Source: Oerskovia paurometabola (GTDB lineage: Bacteria; Actinomycetota; Actinomycetes; Actinomycetales; Cellulomonadaceae). Taken from it: 64,000 nucleotides of DNA. The stretch's first letter is position 1, and each line of letters opens with the position of its first letter. Shown here piece by piece: positions 45,449 to 54,482 of the stretch. Location: NCBI RefSeq assembly GCF_016907365.1, contig NZ_JAFBBV010000001.1, positions 930,001 to 994,000 on the forward strand. The letters run 5' to 3'. Position numbers and translations under genes: made by a program. Below the pieces are notes generated by a model. It saw only the letters and a list, made by a program, of their open reading frames with translations, ran no database searches and had not been told where the DNA came from.

Positions 45449-45862
45449 CTAGATCGCCGGAGCGACCCCGGTCGAGAAGAACGCCGCGACGACCGCTACG
45501 GCGGTCACGAGCACGAACGCCACGAACAGGGCGCGTCCCGTCCCCGGGCGCAGGGCCCACGGCCGACGGCGCACGACCAGCAGGAGCACGAGCGCCCCGA
45601 GGACGACGACCGCCGCGACCACGGCGGCGGCCGTCCGGGTGCTCTGCGCCGGGCAGGGAGGTGTCATGACGAAGGAACCGTCCGGTCCACCCCCGGCCAG
45701 GGCGCACACGACCTCGAGGTTGGCGCTCCACACCAGCACCACCAGCGCGGCCGCGGCCAGCAGCACGGCGCGCAGGACCGGGTGGGCCGGGCGGGCCTGC
45801 GCGGTGGGCGCCATCGGGTGTGCTGCCCCGGAGGGGCTGGTCGCGACCTCGTCGTCGGGCAT
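45449..45862 (-). CDS. small two-helix membrane protein
   Basis: I do not recognise this 137-residue protein. An acidic/polar N-terminus (~1-28) is followed by hydrophobic segments at ~31-52, ~80-98 and ~112-133, with two cysteines (VVCALAGG and PPCPAQ) in the outer loop. CAGACT six bases before ATG 45862 (complement of 45869-45874) fits a leaderless mRNA. The adjacent minus-strand genes follow within 10 bases of its stop, so it may start a three-gene unit with the 198-residue protein and AIM24. Confidence 0.55.
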   Translation of the reverse strand: MPDDEVATSPSGAAHPMAPTAQARPAHPVLRAVLLAAAALVVLVWSANLEVVCALAGGGPDGSFVMTPPCPAQSTRTAAAVVAAVVVLGALVLLLVVRRRPWALRPGTGRALFVAFVLVTAVAVVAAFFSTGVAPAI

Positions 45863-45977
45863 CGCAGCAGTCTGGCAAGTCCGACCCGATCCCGCCAGGC
45901 CCGACGGCGCCACGCCCGTCCCGCATGCGACCGGCGCGCCGCCGACACCACGGGCCTACCGGAGAGACCATGACGGG

Positions 45978-47447
45978 ATGAGTGCTGACAGCGAGGTCGC
46001 CGGCCGGGTACGGGTCGTGACGGGCAAGGGCGCGGTCGAGGGGACGGTCGCGGACGGCGTCGAGCGGTTCCTCGGGGTGCCGTACGCGGCGCCGCCCTTC
46101 CGTGACCGTCGCTTCGCCGCGCCCCGTCCGGTCGAGCCCTGGGCCGGGGTGCGGGACGCGACCCGGTACGGGGCCACGTCCCCGCAGTCTCCGTACCCGG
46201 GTGCGCTCGGCGAGCTGCTGCCGACCGTGACGATCGACGGCGAGGACGTCCTGCACGTCAACGTGTGGACCCCGGCGCAGCGGGGCACCGAGCTGCTGCC
46301 CGTGCTCGTGTGGATGCACGGCGGGTCGCTCGCGCACGGGTCGAACGCGCTGGCGGGCTACGACGGGACGCGGTTCGCGCAGGACGGCGTCGTGTTCGTC
46401 GGGGTCAACTACCGGCTCGGCGCCGAGGGGTTCTCGGTGCTCGACGGTGCGCCGCGCAACCTGGGCCTGGCCGACCAGCTCGCGGCGCTCGCCTGGGTCC
46501 AGGACGAGGTCGCGGCGTTCGGCGGCGATCCGCGGCGCGTGACGCTCGCAGGCCAGTCGGCGGGCGGGAACACGGTCTCGGCGATCCTGGCGCACCCCTC
46601 GGCGCCGGGGCTCGTCGCGCGCGCGATCGTGCAGAGCGGACCGCTGTCCGCGCAGCCGGCAGCCCGGGCAGGGCGCATCACGCGCGCCATGGGCAAGGAC
46701 CTCGCCGTCCCGACGACGCGCGAGGGGTTCGCGACCGTCCTGCCCGAGGCGCTGGTCGCCTCGCAGGACCGCGTCACGGCCGGGGCGACCCCGCTCACGG
46801 GAGGACCGGGGTTCGCGTTGTGCCTCGACGACGACCTGGTGCCCCGCACTCCCGAGGACGCGCTCGTGGCGGGGGCCGGGCGCGAGATCCCGCTGCTCGT
46901 CGGCGCCACGACCGAGGAGTACCGCCTCTGGTTCGTCCCCACGGGGCTGCTCGGTACGTTCAGGCGCCTGCACCTGGCGGTGGCCCGTCGCAAGGTCGGG
47001 ATCTCGGCACGGGCAGTCCGGCTGTTCCGCCGCAACCGCCCCGGGGCGCCCGTGGGGGCCGTCCTCGGGGCGCTCGCCACGGACGTCCTGCTGCGCGTCC
47101 CGCTCCAGCGGGTCGCCGACGCCCGCCGGTCCGCGGGAGCCGAGACCTACGTGTACGAGTTCGCCTGGCGCAGCCCGGTCGCGGACCTCGGGGCGGCCCA
47201 CGCCGTCGAGCTGGGGTTCGTGTTCGACGGCCTGGCGACGCCGGACTCGCGGGCGCTCGCCGGGCCCGAGGCCCCGCAGTCGCTCGCGACCTCGATGCAC
47301 TCCGCCTGGGTCGCGTTCGCGACGACGGGCGACCCGGGTTGGCAGCACTGGGACGAGACCCGCCCCGTGCGGGTCTTCGACGGCGAGGGCGACCCCGTGG
47401 TCCTCGCACCGCGCGACGACGAACGGGCTGCGCTCGACCGTCGGTAG
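45978..47447 (+). CDS. type-B carboxylesterase
   Basis: A 489-residue cytosolic serine esterase of the cholinesterase-like family, hydrolysing esters of broad range. It has VERFLGVPYAAPP at 28-40 (family N-terminal motif), oxyanion loop HGGS (114-117), and the nucleophile elbow GQSAGG with Ser194. The catalytic Glu and His lie further on; His is probably in the AHAVELGFVFDG region. No signal peptide is seen. The ATG was chosen because the family N-terminus begins soon after it and a GGAGAG precedes it. It is convergent with the choloylglycine-hydrolase-like gene. Confidence 0.88.
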   Translation: MSADSEVAGRVRVVTGKGAVEGTVADGVERFLGVPYAAPPFRDRRFAAPRPVEPWAGVRDATRYGATSPQSPYPGALGELLPTVTIDGEDVLHVNVWTPAQRGTELLPVLVWMHGGSLAHGSNALAGYDGTRFAQDGVVFVGVNYRLGAEGFSVLDGAPRNLGLADQLAALAWVQDEVAAFGGDPRRVTLAGQSAGGNTVSAILAHPSAPGLVARAIVQSGPLSAQPAARAGRITRAMGKDLAVPTTREGFATVLPEALVASQDRVTAGATPLTGGPGFALCLDDDLVPRTPEDALVAGAGREIPLLVGATTEEYRLWFVPTGLLGTFRRLHLAVARRKVGISARAVRLFRRNRPGAPVGAVLGALATDVLLRVPLQRVADARRSAGAETYVYEFAWRSPVADLGAAHAVELGFVFDGLATPDSRALAGPEAPQSLATSMHSAWVAFATTGDPGWQHWDETRPVRVFDGEGDPVVLAPRDDERAALDRR

Positions 47448-47485
47448 ACGGTGGGAGGGCCCTGGGGTCGGCCCGCGACAGAGGT

Positions 47486-48433
47486 CTACGCGAGGACGAG
47501 CTCCTCGCCGTCCGTCGCGTGCTCGGCCATCGCGACGCTGCGGACCGTCGGGTCGTCGTAGGTGTTCCAGTAGTACGTCGCGGTCCGCGAGGAGAAGAGC
47601 CCGGTGTAGATCGTGATCTCGAACTCGCCCGAGCCCATCGCGGCGCACCCGTCGACCATCGCGACCTGCTGCAGCGTGTGGAAGGCCCGGGAGACGTTCT
47701 CCTCCTCGGTCCCCTTGGTCCGGTAGTGGGCGTTGACGTACGCGGCACGGACGAACCGGGAGGGCGAGTAGTAGTCCCCGGGGATGCCGCGCATGTGCGA
47801 GCCCGAGCCGAACGGGGTGAGGTGCGCCCTGCCCAGCTGGGTCTCCTGGGGGAACTCGGGCGAGGTGTTGAGGTAGTTGCGCAGGTTCTCGTGGTGCCAG
47901 GCGAACCCGGGCTGGTTCGTCAGGACGTCGACGTCGTCGTCGAAGACCTGCATGCCCTCGCTGGTGTGCTCCACCACGATGGCGCGCTTCCCGTCAGCGA
48001 TGATCCAGTGGAGCAGCGAGCTCGGGTACTTGTCGTTGATCGGCTTGTCGACGATGACCACGTCCGCGAGCGCTGCCTCGACCTCGTCCACGCTCGCGAA
48101 CTGGGAGCTCACCCACAGGGGGAACTCGTACGCGGCGACGTTGACCGCGCCGTCGACGGGGCCGGGGGCGTAGGCCGCGTACCCCGGGAAGTTGAGCCCT
48201 GCGACGGCCAGGCCCGCGTCGTTGCCGCAGTCGAAGTAGAGCGGCGTGCTCTCCTCCACGATGCCCATGCCGATGGTCGCGTGCTTGATGCCGGACACCG
48301 CGCCGAACGGGGACCTCGGCGCGTAGCCCGTGGGCGTCAGCACCACCTGCTCACCGTAACCGCTGGTCCAGTCGAGGTTTCGTGCGAGATAGGTGCTGCC
48401 CTGACCGTCCGAGAACCTGATGCCTGTGCACAT
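47486..48433 (-). CDS. choloylglycine-hydrolase-family Ntn amidase
   Basis: A 315-residue N-terminal-nucleophile hydrolase (linear-amide C-N hydrolase family, including bile-salt hydrolase and penicillin V acylase). The start MCTGIRF places the nucleophile Cys2 for exposure by removal of Met. Other family residues follow: Arg18 and Asp21 in ARNLDW, Asn in LTNQPGF (~170), and Arg in SPSRFVRA (~225). No signal peptide is present, so it is cytosolic. ATG 48433 has AAAGAGG upstream and sets Cys at position 2. A soil actinobacterium is more likely to use it on acyl-homoserine lactones or penicillin-type amides than bile salts; this is inference. Confidence 0.88.
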   Translation of the reverse strand: MCTGIRFSDGQGSTYLARNLDWTSGYGEQVVLTPTGYAPRSPFGAVSGIKHATIGMGIVEESTPLYFDCGNDAGLAVAGLNFPGYAAYAPGPVDGAVNVAAYEFPLWVSSQFASVDEVEAALADVVIVDKPINDKYPSSLLHWIIADGKRAIVVEHTSEGMQVFDDDVDVLTNQPGFAWHHENLRNYLNTSPEFPQETQLGRAHLTPFGSGSHMRGIPGDYYSPSRFVRAAYVNAHYRTKGTEEENVSRAFHTLQQVAMVDGCAAMGSGEFEITIYTGLFSSRTATYYWNTYDDPTVRSVAMAEHATDGEELVLA

Positions 48434-48630
48434 GCCGATGCCTCTTTCGTCGTGGTTGCCACGTGAGGCGTGCGCGGTTCGCCGAGCCACCGCGTCGTGC
48501 CCCCTTCCTCCCATCGTCGTGCCGGCGTGACGATCGTGCTCGGTGGGGCCGGTTCCGCTCCTCGGCTCGTCGACCGGCCGTCGACGCCGACGACTTGGTC
48601 GATCCGCCCACCCGGGGGAATGATCGACCC

Positions 48631-49653
48631 ATGCTCACCCTCACCGGAGCCGCCGGCTCGCGCATCGTCGGGATCGGCCACCACCAGCCCGAGCGGACGC
48701 TCACCAACGACGACATCGCCCAGCTGGTCGAGACCAACGACGAGTGGATCCGGTCCCGTACGGGCATCGTGACGCGGCACGTCGCGGCCGAGGACGAGAC
48801 CGTGGCCGACATGGCCACCGCGGCCGCCCGGCACGCCCTGCAGGACGCCGGCGTCGCGGCGAGCGAGGTCGACATGGTCATCGTCGCGACGGCCACGGCG
48901 CGCGACCGCTCGCCCAACACCGCGGGCCGCGTGGCGTACAACCTGCGCACGGGCGTCATGCCCGGTCAGTCCACGCCCGAGGAGGAGGACGCACCCGACC
49001 TGCGCGGCGTCGTCGGGCCCGTGATCCTGGACGTCAACGTCGCGTGCTCGGGCTTCGCGCACGCCTTGGCGCTCGCGGACCAGGCGATCCGCACGGGCTC
49101 CGCGACCACGGCCCTCGTGATCGGCGCCGAGAAGCTCACCGACTTCACCGACTGGACCGACCGGGTGACGTGCATCCTCACGGCCGACGGCGCGGGCGCG
49201 TTCGTGGTGCAGGGCACCGACACCCCGGGGATCGGACCCGTCGCGTGGGGCTCGGAGCCCGAGCTGACCCCGGCCGTGCTCATCGAGGCCCCGGACGAGA
49301 AGTTCGTGCAGGACGGGCGCGCGGTGTTCCGCTGGGCCATCACGCGCGCGGCGGACCGGGCGCGCGCCGCGGTCGAGAAGTCGGGCTTGACGCTCGACGA
49401 CATCGAGGTGCTCGTCGCGCACCAGGCGAACCTGCGCATCATCGAGCCGCTCGCCAAGGCGCTGGGCCTCGAGGACAAGGTCGTCGTCACGGACATCACG
49501 GAGTCGGGCAACACGTCGGCCGCGAGCATCCCGCTGGGCCTGTCGAAGTGGTGGCACTCGGGCAAGATCCCGGCGGGGGTGCCCGCGTTGCTCATCGGCT
49601 TCGGCGGCGGCTTCGCGTGGGCCGGGCAGGTCGTGCAGACGCCCACGCGCTGA
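48631..49653 (+). CDS. ketoacyl-ACP synthase III (FabH-like)
   Basis: A 340-residue thiolase-fold condensing enzyme. The triad is Cys139 (NVACSGF), His264 (VAHQANLRI) and Asn294 (ESGNTSAAS). It should join acetyl- or branched acyl-CoA to malonyl-ACP. A ~20-residue polar insertion (~107-128, GVMPGQSTPEEEDAPDLRG) before the catalytic cysteine is unusual for FabH and would lie near the acyl tunnel. No ACP, FabD or other fatty-acid gene adjoins it, so it may be a secondary enzyme. AATGAT six bases before ATG 48631 suggests a leaderless transcript. Confidence 0.88.
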   Translation: MLTLTGAAGSRIVGIGHHQPERTLTNDDIAQLVETNDEWIRSRTGIVTRHVAAEDETVADMATAAARHALQDAGVAASEVDMVIVATATARDRSPNTAGRVAYNLRTGVMPGQSTPEEEDAPDLRGVVGPVILDVNVACSGFAHALALADQAIRTGSATTALVIGAEKLTDFTDWTDRVTCILTADGAGAFVVQGTDTPGIGPVAWGSEPELTPAVLIEAPDEKFVQDGRAVFRWAITRAADRARAAVEKSGLTLDDIEVLVAHQANLRIIEPLAKALGLEDKVVVTDITESGNTSAASIPLGLSKWWHSGKIPAGVPALLIGFGGGFAWAGQVVQTPTR

Positions 49654-49698
49654 TCCGCCCGCCGAGACGGCCGTGCCCCCGCGTGCCACGCTGGGCGC

Positions 49699-50367
49699 AT
49701 GGCTGGTGACGCGCGCGTGCGCCGCCTGCGCCGCGAGGCGTGGGGGTTCGTCGTCGGGTCGGCGTGCTTCCTGGTCGGCGCGGTGCCGTTCTACGCGCAG
49801 GCCGTGGGTCCCGTCGTCGTCGGTGTGACGTTCTGCGTGGGCTCGGTCTTCTTCACGCTCGCGGCGGCGATCCAGCTCAGCCTCAGCGGTCGCCGAGTGC
49901 CGCGTCGGGGCACGCTCCCGGCCGACCGGTGGGACTGGTGGGCCGCGGCGGTCCAGCTCGTCGGGACCCTCTTCTTCAACATCAGCACCGCGGCCGCCCT
50001 GGGGGCGGCGATCGCGGACCCCGCGCGCCTGGGCGCGGGCTGGCGGCCCGACGCCTACGGGTCGGTCGCGTTCCTCGTCGCGAGCGCGTTCGCGGTCGTC
50101 GCGACCCGGGACCGGGGCCACCTGTGGGACGCGGACGCGCGCACGTGGCACGGGACGTGGCTCAACCTCGTGGGGTCGGTCGCGTTCGGCGCGTCGGCCG
50201 TGGGGGCGTACGTGGTGCCGCAGACGGACTCGCTCGTGAGCGCGTTCTGGGCGAACCTCGGCACGCTCCTGGGGGCGGTGTGCTTCCTGGTCGCGGCGCT
50301 GCTGTCGCGCCGCACGATCGACGCCCCGGCTCCTGCGGCGTCGCGCGGTCCGCGTCCTGCGCCCTGA
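49699..50367 (+). CDS. polytopic membrane protein (YrhK-like)
   Basis: A 222-residue protein with about six hydrophobic segments (~13-33, 38-60, 80-102, 118-136, 150-172, 180-203). The pattern, including FVVGSACFLVGAVPFY and a later GSVFFTLAAAIQ segment, resembles YrhK-domain membrane proteins. The function is unknown. CACGCT six bases before ATG 49699 is similar to the other leaderless-type contexts. It lies 45 bases downstream of the FabH-like gene on the same strand and is convergent with the MarR-family regulator, whose stop is 6 bases away. Confidence 0.55.
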   Translation: MAGDARVRRLRREAWGFVVGSACFLVGAVPFYAQAVGPVVVGVTFCVGSVFFTLAAAIQLSLSGRRVPRRGTLPADRWDWWAAAVQLVGTLFFNISTAAALGAAIADPARLGAGWRPDAYGSVAFLVASAFAVVATRDRGHLWDADARTWHGTWLNLVGSVAFGASAVGAYVVPQTDSLVSAFWANLGTLLGAVCFLVAALLSRRTIDAPAPAASRGPRPAP

Positions 50368-50373
50368 GCGCGG

Positions 50374-50907
50374 CTAGCGGGGGGTGCGGGCCCGTGTCGA
50401 GGACGCGGCGTCCATGCCCTGCACGACGACGGCGCACCGGTCCTCGTCGTGGGTCGCCCCGTCGGCGGCGCGGTCGAGGAGGCGGCGCAGGGTCGCACGC
50501 TCGGCGGCGTCGAGGCCTCCGAGCAGGTCCTCCTCGGCGGCGGAGACGCGGGCGTCGAGGTCGGCGAGGACCTCGCGTCCCTTGGCGGTCGCGACGATGC
50601 GACGGGTCCGACGGTCGGTCGGGTCGGCCTGCCGCTCGACGAGGTCGCAGCCGACGTACTTGTCGATGAGGTAGGTCATGACGGTCCGGTCGATGCCGAG
50701 GCGCGCGGCGAGCGCGGCCTGGCTGGGCGGGGTGTCGTGCACGACGGCGGAGAGCACCTGGTAGCAGCGTGTCCCGTCGGGCAGGTCCTCGGCGAGCGAG
50801 TCGACCCGTGCGCTCCACTCGCGCAGGAGCGCGGTGAGCGGCCAGCCGAGGGGGCTGGGGGTGCGGGTGGTGTCCGGCGTCGTGAGGGTCACGGGACCAG
50901 GATACAT
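50374..50907 (-). CDS. MarR-family regulator, divergent from the flavin-enzyme fusion
   Basis: A 177-residue winged-helix regulator. The DNA-binding part is at ~60-120 (QAALAARLGIDRTVMTYLIDKYVGCDLVERQADPTDRRTRRI, with the wing DPTDRRTR). I placed the start at ATG 50907; the longer form from GTG 50955 would begin inside the palindrome at 50944-50964. Helices at both ends should dimerise and bind a phenolic or other aromatic effector. The divergent fusion oxidoreductase and the palindrome between them make it its likely repressor. Confidence 0.85.
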   Translation of the reverse strand: MYPGPVTLTTPDTTRTPSPLGWPLTALLREWSARVDSLAEDLPDGTRCYQVLSAVVHDTPPSQAALAARLGIDRTVMTYLIDKYVGCDLVERQADPTDRRTRRIVATAKGREVLADLDARVSAAEEDLLGGLDAAERATLRRLLDRAADGATHDEDRCAVVVQGMDAASSTRARTPR

Positions 50908-50943
50908 CGGAATGATCTCGATGGAAGATGAGTTGCTGGTGAT

Positions 50944-50964
50944 ATCGTCTGTCACTCAGACGAT
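50944..50964. promoter_or_regulatory. operator between MarR and the flavin-enzyme fusion
   Basis: Perfect 8-base arms ATCGTCTG and CAGACGAT with a 5-base centre. It lies 37 bases upstream of the chosen MarR start and 46 bases upstream of the fusion gene. Confidence 0.75.
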
Positions 50965-51009
50965 CTTTGGAGACGACCGCCGCCCCCGCGGCACACGGAG
51001 CGCGCACGC

Positions 51010-53286
51010 ATGACGGACTACGGCCACGACCTCATCCTCGGGACCTTCCTGACCCCGCAGAACAGCGACCCGCAGGCGCCCGTGCGCCTCGCGCAGATCA
51101 CCGAGAACGCGGGGCTCGACCTCGTGACCTTCCAGGACCACCCCTACCAGGCGGGGTTCCTCGACACCTGGACCCTCATGACCTGGGTCGCCGCGGCGAC
51201 CGAGCGCGTGCACGTCGCGGGCAACGTCCTCAACCTGCCGCTGCGCCCGCCGGCCGTCCTGGCGCGCGCTGCCGCGAGCCTCGACCTGCTCTCGGGCGGG
51301 CGGTACGCCATGGGGCTGGGGGCGGGTGCGTTCTGGGACGCGATCGAGGCCATGGGCACGCCGCGCCTGACGCCGGGCGAGGCGGTCACGGCCCTCGACG
51401 AGGCCGTCGACATCATCCGCGGCATCTGGGACACGAGCGACCGCACGCCCCTGCGCGTGCACGGCACGCACCACCAGGTCGACGGCGCCAAGCGCGGCCC
51501 GGCCCCCGCGCACGACATCCCGATCTGGATCGGCGCCGTCAAGCCGCGCATGCAGCGGCTCATCGGCCGCAAGGGCGACGGCTGGCTGCCGTCCCTGTCA
51601 TACCTCCAGCCCGGCGACCTCGCCAAGGGCAACGCGGTGATCGACGAGGCCGCGGTCGCGGCCGGACGCGACCCGAGCGCGGTGCGCCGCATGGTCAACG
51701 TCAACGGCAGGTTCACCCCGAGCCGCCTGGGCTACCTCCAGGGCCCCGTCGAGCAGTGGGTCGAGGAGCTCGGCAACCTCGCGCTCGAGGACGGCGTCTC
51801 CGGGTTCGTCCTCGCGACCGACGACCCGCGCGAGATCCAGGTCTTCGGCGAGGAGGTCGCCCCGGCGCTGCGCGAGCTCGTCGCGGCCGAGCGCCGGTCG
51901 GTCGGCACGGCTCCCGCCGGTCGCCGTCGCGGCGCCCTCGCGCTGGCGGCCCGCCGCGACGGGATCGACTACGACGGCCTGCCCGACTCGTTGACCGAGC
52001 GCGCCGTCGAGCCGGGCGACCGCGCCTACGACACGGTCCGCCACACCTACATGCGCTCGGGTGCCCCGGGCATCGTGCTGCGCCCGCGCACCGCGGACGA
52101 GGTCGCCGAGGCCGTCGTCTGGGCCGGCGAGCAGGGCGTGCCGCTCGCGGTCCGCTCGGCGGGCCACGGCATCAGCGGTCGCTCGACCAACGACGGCGGC
52201 GTGCTGCTCGACGTCGGGGCCCTGGACCAGGTCACCGTGCCCGACGACGGCTCGCACCGCGTGCGCCTGGGTGCGGGCGGGACGTGGGGCCAGGTCGCCG
52301 AGGCGCTCTCCCCGCACGGCCTCGCGATCAGCTCGGGCGACTCGGGCGGCGTGGGCGTCGGCGGCCTCGCCACGACGGGCGGCATCGGCCTCCTGGGCCG
52401 CAAGCACGGCCTGACGATCGACCACGTGGTCGCGGCGGAGATCGTGACCGCGGACGGTCGGGTGCGCGTCGTCGACGCCGAGGACGACCCCGAGCTCTTC
52501 TGGGCCCTGCGCGGCGCGGGCGGCAACATGGGCGTCGTGACCTGGGTCGACGTCGAGGCGACGCCCGTGACCGACCTCGTCTACTCGACCATGGTGCTCG
52601 ACGCGTCGGACACCGCGGGACTGCTCGAGCGCTGGGCCGCGACGGTCGAGTCGGCGCCGCGCGAGCTCACGAGCTTCCTGCACATGAGCGGGGCTCGCGG
52701 CGGACGTGGCCCCATGGCCCAGCTCATGACCGTGTGGGCCGACGACGACACGGGGGCAGCGATCCGCGCGCTCGAGTCCCTCGCCGACTCGGCCCCTCTG
52801 CTCGACCACCAGGCCGTGCTGACGCCGTACTCGGGCATCGTGCGCCGGGCCGACGCCCAGCACTCGGGCGGCGGAGAGCCCGGCTCGCGCTCGGGCCTGA
52901 TCGAGCACGTCGACCAGGCCACGGCCCGCGACCTCGCCCGCTTCCTCGACGGCGGCGGCGCGCAGCTCCTCCAGCTCCGCGCGGTCGGCGGGGCGGTCAA
53001 CGACGTCGCGCCCGACGCGACGGCGTACGCGCACCGCACGCAGAACTTCTCGGTCGCGGCCTTCGGGTCGCGCCGCGGACCCGGCGGGATCGACGGCGCG
53101 TGGGACGAGCTCGTGCACCCGCACACCGACGGGCTCTACCTGTCGTTCGAGACCGACCCGCGTCCAGAGCGCCTGCGTGAGGCGTTCCCCGAGCCGACGC
53201 TCTCGCGCCTGCGTCAGGTCAAGCGTCAGGTCGACCCGACGAACCTGTTCTCGGCGAACTTCCCGATCCCGCCGGCGGACGCCTGA
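51010..53286 (+). CDS. fusion of LLM flavin oxidoreductase and FAD-linked (BBE) oxidase
   Basis: A 758-residue two-enzyme protein. Residues ~1-295 are a luciferase-like (LLM) flavin-dependent oxidoreductase, with LGTFLTPQNSDP, FQDHPYQAGF and GGRYAMGLGAGAFWD; the family uses FMN or F420. After a short linker (~296-315), residues ~316-758 are a PCMH/FAD-binding oxidase with VRSAGHGISGRS (His386, probably 8-alpha-linked to FAD) and a C-terminal BBE segment ending NLFSANFPIPP. No cysteine fits a second FAD link. The two are normally separate genes. GGAG precedes ATG 51010. A divergent MarR gene and operator suggest induction by an aromatic compound. Confidence 0.88.
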   Translation: MTDYGHDLILGTFLTPQNSDPQAPVRLAQITENAGLDLVTFQDHPYQAGFLDTWTLMTWVAAATERVHVAGNVLNLPLRPPAVLARAAASLDLLSGGRYAMGLGAGAFWDAIEAMGTPRLTPGEAVTALDEAVDIIRGIWDTSDRTPLRVHGTHHQVDGAKRGPAPAHDIPIWIGAVKPRMQRLIGRKGDGWLPSLSYLQPGDLAKGNAVIDEAAVAAGRDPSAVRRMVNVNGRFTPSRLGYLQGPVEQWVEELGNLALEDGVSGFVLATDDPREIQVFGEEVAPALRELVAAERRSVGTAPAGRRRGALALAARRDGIDYDGLPDSLTERAVEPGDRAYDTVRHTYMRSGAPGIVLRPRTADEVAEAVVWAGEQGVPLAVRSAGHGISGRSTNDGGVLLDVGALDQVTVPDDGSHRVRLGAGGTWGQVAEALSPHGLAISSGDSGGVGVGGLATTGGIGLLGRKHGLTIDHVVAAEIVTADGRVRVVDAEDDPELFWALRGAGGNMGVVTWVDVEATPVTDLVYSTMVLDASDTAGLLERWAATVESAPRELTSFLHMSGARGGRGPMAQLMTVWADDDTGAAIRALESLADSAPLLDHQAVLTPYSGIVRRADAQHSGGGEPGSRSGLIEHVDQATARDLARFLDGGGAQLLQLRAVGGAVNDVAPDATAYAHRTQNFSVAAFGSRRGPGGIDGAWDELVHPHTDGLYLSFETDPRPERLREAFPEPTLSRLRQVKRQVDPTNLFSANFPIPPADA

Positions 53287-53357
53287 GTTCCTGCGGGTCG
53301 CTCCTGACTGCGAGCGGCCCGCAGACCGCCGTGGGGGGCTGGGTGCAGAATGGCAGC

Positions 53358-54401
53358 ATGCCTCTCGCACCCCGCTACCTCGCCGCCGACGACCGCTACG
53401 AGTCCATGACGTACCGGCGATCCGGTCGCAGCGGCCTCGCCCTGCCCGCGCTGTCGCTGGGCCTCTGGCACAACTTCGGCGACGTCAACCCGTTCGACAA
53501 CCAGCGCGCGATCCTGCGCCGCGCGTTCGACCTGGGGATCACGCACTTCGACCTCGCGAACAACTACGGCCCGCCCTACGGCTCGGCCGAGGAGAACTTC
53601 GGGCGCCACCTCGCGCGCGACCTGCGGCCCTACCGCGACGAGCTCGTGATCTCGAGCAAGGCCGGGTACGACATGTGGCCCGGCCCCTACGGCGACGGCG
53701 GCTCGCGCAAGTACCTGCTGTCCTCGCTCGACCAGTCCCTCGCTCGCATGGGCCTCGACTACGTCGACATCTTCTACTCGCACCGGTTCGACCCCACGGT
53801 CCCGCTCGAGGAGACCATGGGCGCGCTCCACACGGCCGTGGTGAGCGGGCGGGCGCTGTACGTCGGCGTCTCCAATTACTCGCCGTCCCAGACCCGCGAG
53901 GCCGCGCAGATCCTCGCCGACCTCGGCACGCCCCTGCTCATCCACCAGCCCAGCTACTCGATGTTCAACCGGCACGTCGAGCTGCCCGAGGCCGGGCACG
54001 ACGACGGCGAGAACCTGCTCGACGTCGTCGAGGACCTCGGCGTCGGGACCATCGTCTTCTCGCCCCTCCAGCAGGGCCTGCTCACGGACCGCTACCTCTC
54101 GGGCGAGGTGCCCGCGGACTCGCGCGCCGCCGTCGGGCACTTCCTCAAGCCCGCCGCCATCTCCGAGACGTACCTCGAGCGCGCCCGTGCGCTGAACGAG
54201 ATCGCGGCCGGGCGCGGTCAGTCGCTCGCGCAGCTCGCGCTGAGCTGGGTCCTGCGCGACGAGCGCATCACGTCGGCGCTCGTCGGGGCGAGCAGCGTCG
54301 CGCAGCTCGAGAACAACGTCGCGGCGCTCGACGCTCCCGCGCTCACGGCCGAGGAGATCGCGGCGATCGAGCCGTTCGCCATCGACGGCACGACGCGCTG
54401 A
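53358..54401 (+). CDS. aldo/keto reductase, YghZ-type
   Basis: A 347-residue (beta/alpha)8 NADPH-dependent reductase of the YghZ/L-glyceraldehyde-3-phosphate reductase branch. The tetrad is Asp65, Tyr70, Lys101 and His about 136 (FYSHRFDP). FDLANNYGPPYGSAEENFG is the typical early motif. It may reduce methylglyoxal or other aldehydes; the substrate is inferred from the family. CAGAAT six bases before ATG 53358 suggests a leaderless mRNA and fixes the start. A large hairpin follows the stop. Confidence 0.9.
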   Translation: MPLAPRYLAADDRYESMTYRRSGRSGLALPALSLGLWHNFGDVNPFDNQRAILRRAFDLGITHFDLANNYGPPYGSAEENFGRHLARDLRPYRDELVISSKAGYDMWPGPYGDGGSRKYLLSSLDQSLARMGLDYVDIFYSHRFDPTVPLEETMGALHTAVVSGRALYVGVSNYSPSQTREAAQILADLGTPLLIHQPSYSMFNRHVELPEAGHDDGENLLDVVEDLGVGTIVFSPLQQGLLTDRYLSGEVPADSRAAVGHFLKPAAISETYLERARALNEIAAGRGQSLAQLALSWVLRDERITSALVGASSVAQLENNVAALDAPALTAEEIAAIEPFAIDGTTR

Positions 54402-54428
54402 GCCCACCCGCTCGACCCGGCGGCGGTA

Positions 54429-54466
54429 CCCGAGGTCGGTCAGGCGCGTGCCTGACCGACCTCGGG
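54429..54466. terminator. bidirectional hairpin between the AKR and ABC genes
   Basis: Perfect 17-base arms, CCCGAGGTCGGTCAGGC and its complement, flank the 4-base loop GCGT. It lies between the convergent aldo/keto reductase and ABC ATPase genes. Confidence 0.88.
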
Positions 54467-54482
54467 CGCGGCACCGAGGTGC

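Noticed and set aside
50908..50955. A longer MarR start at GTG 50955
   Set aside because: This start would fall inside the operator palindrome and add a non-conserved 16-residue N-terminus.
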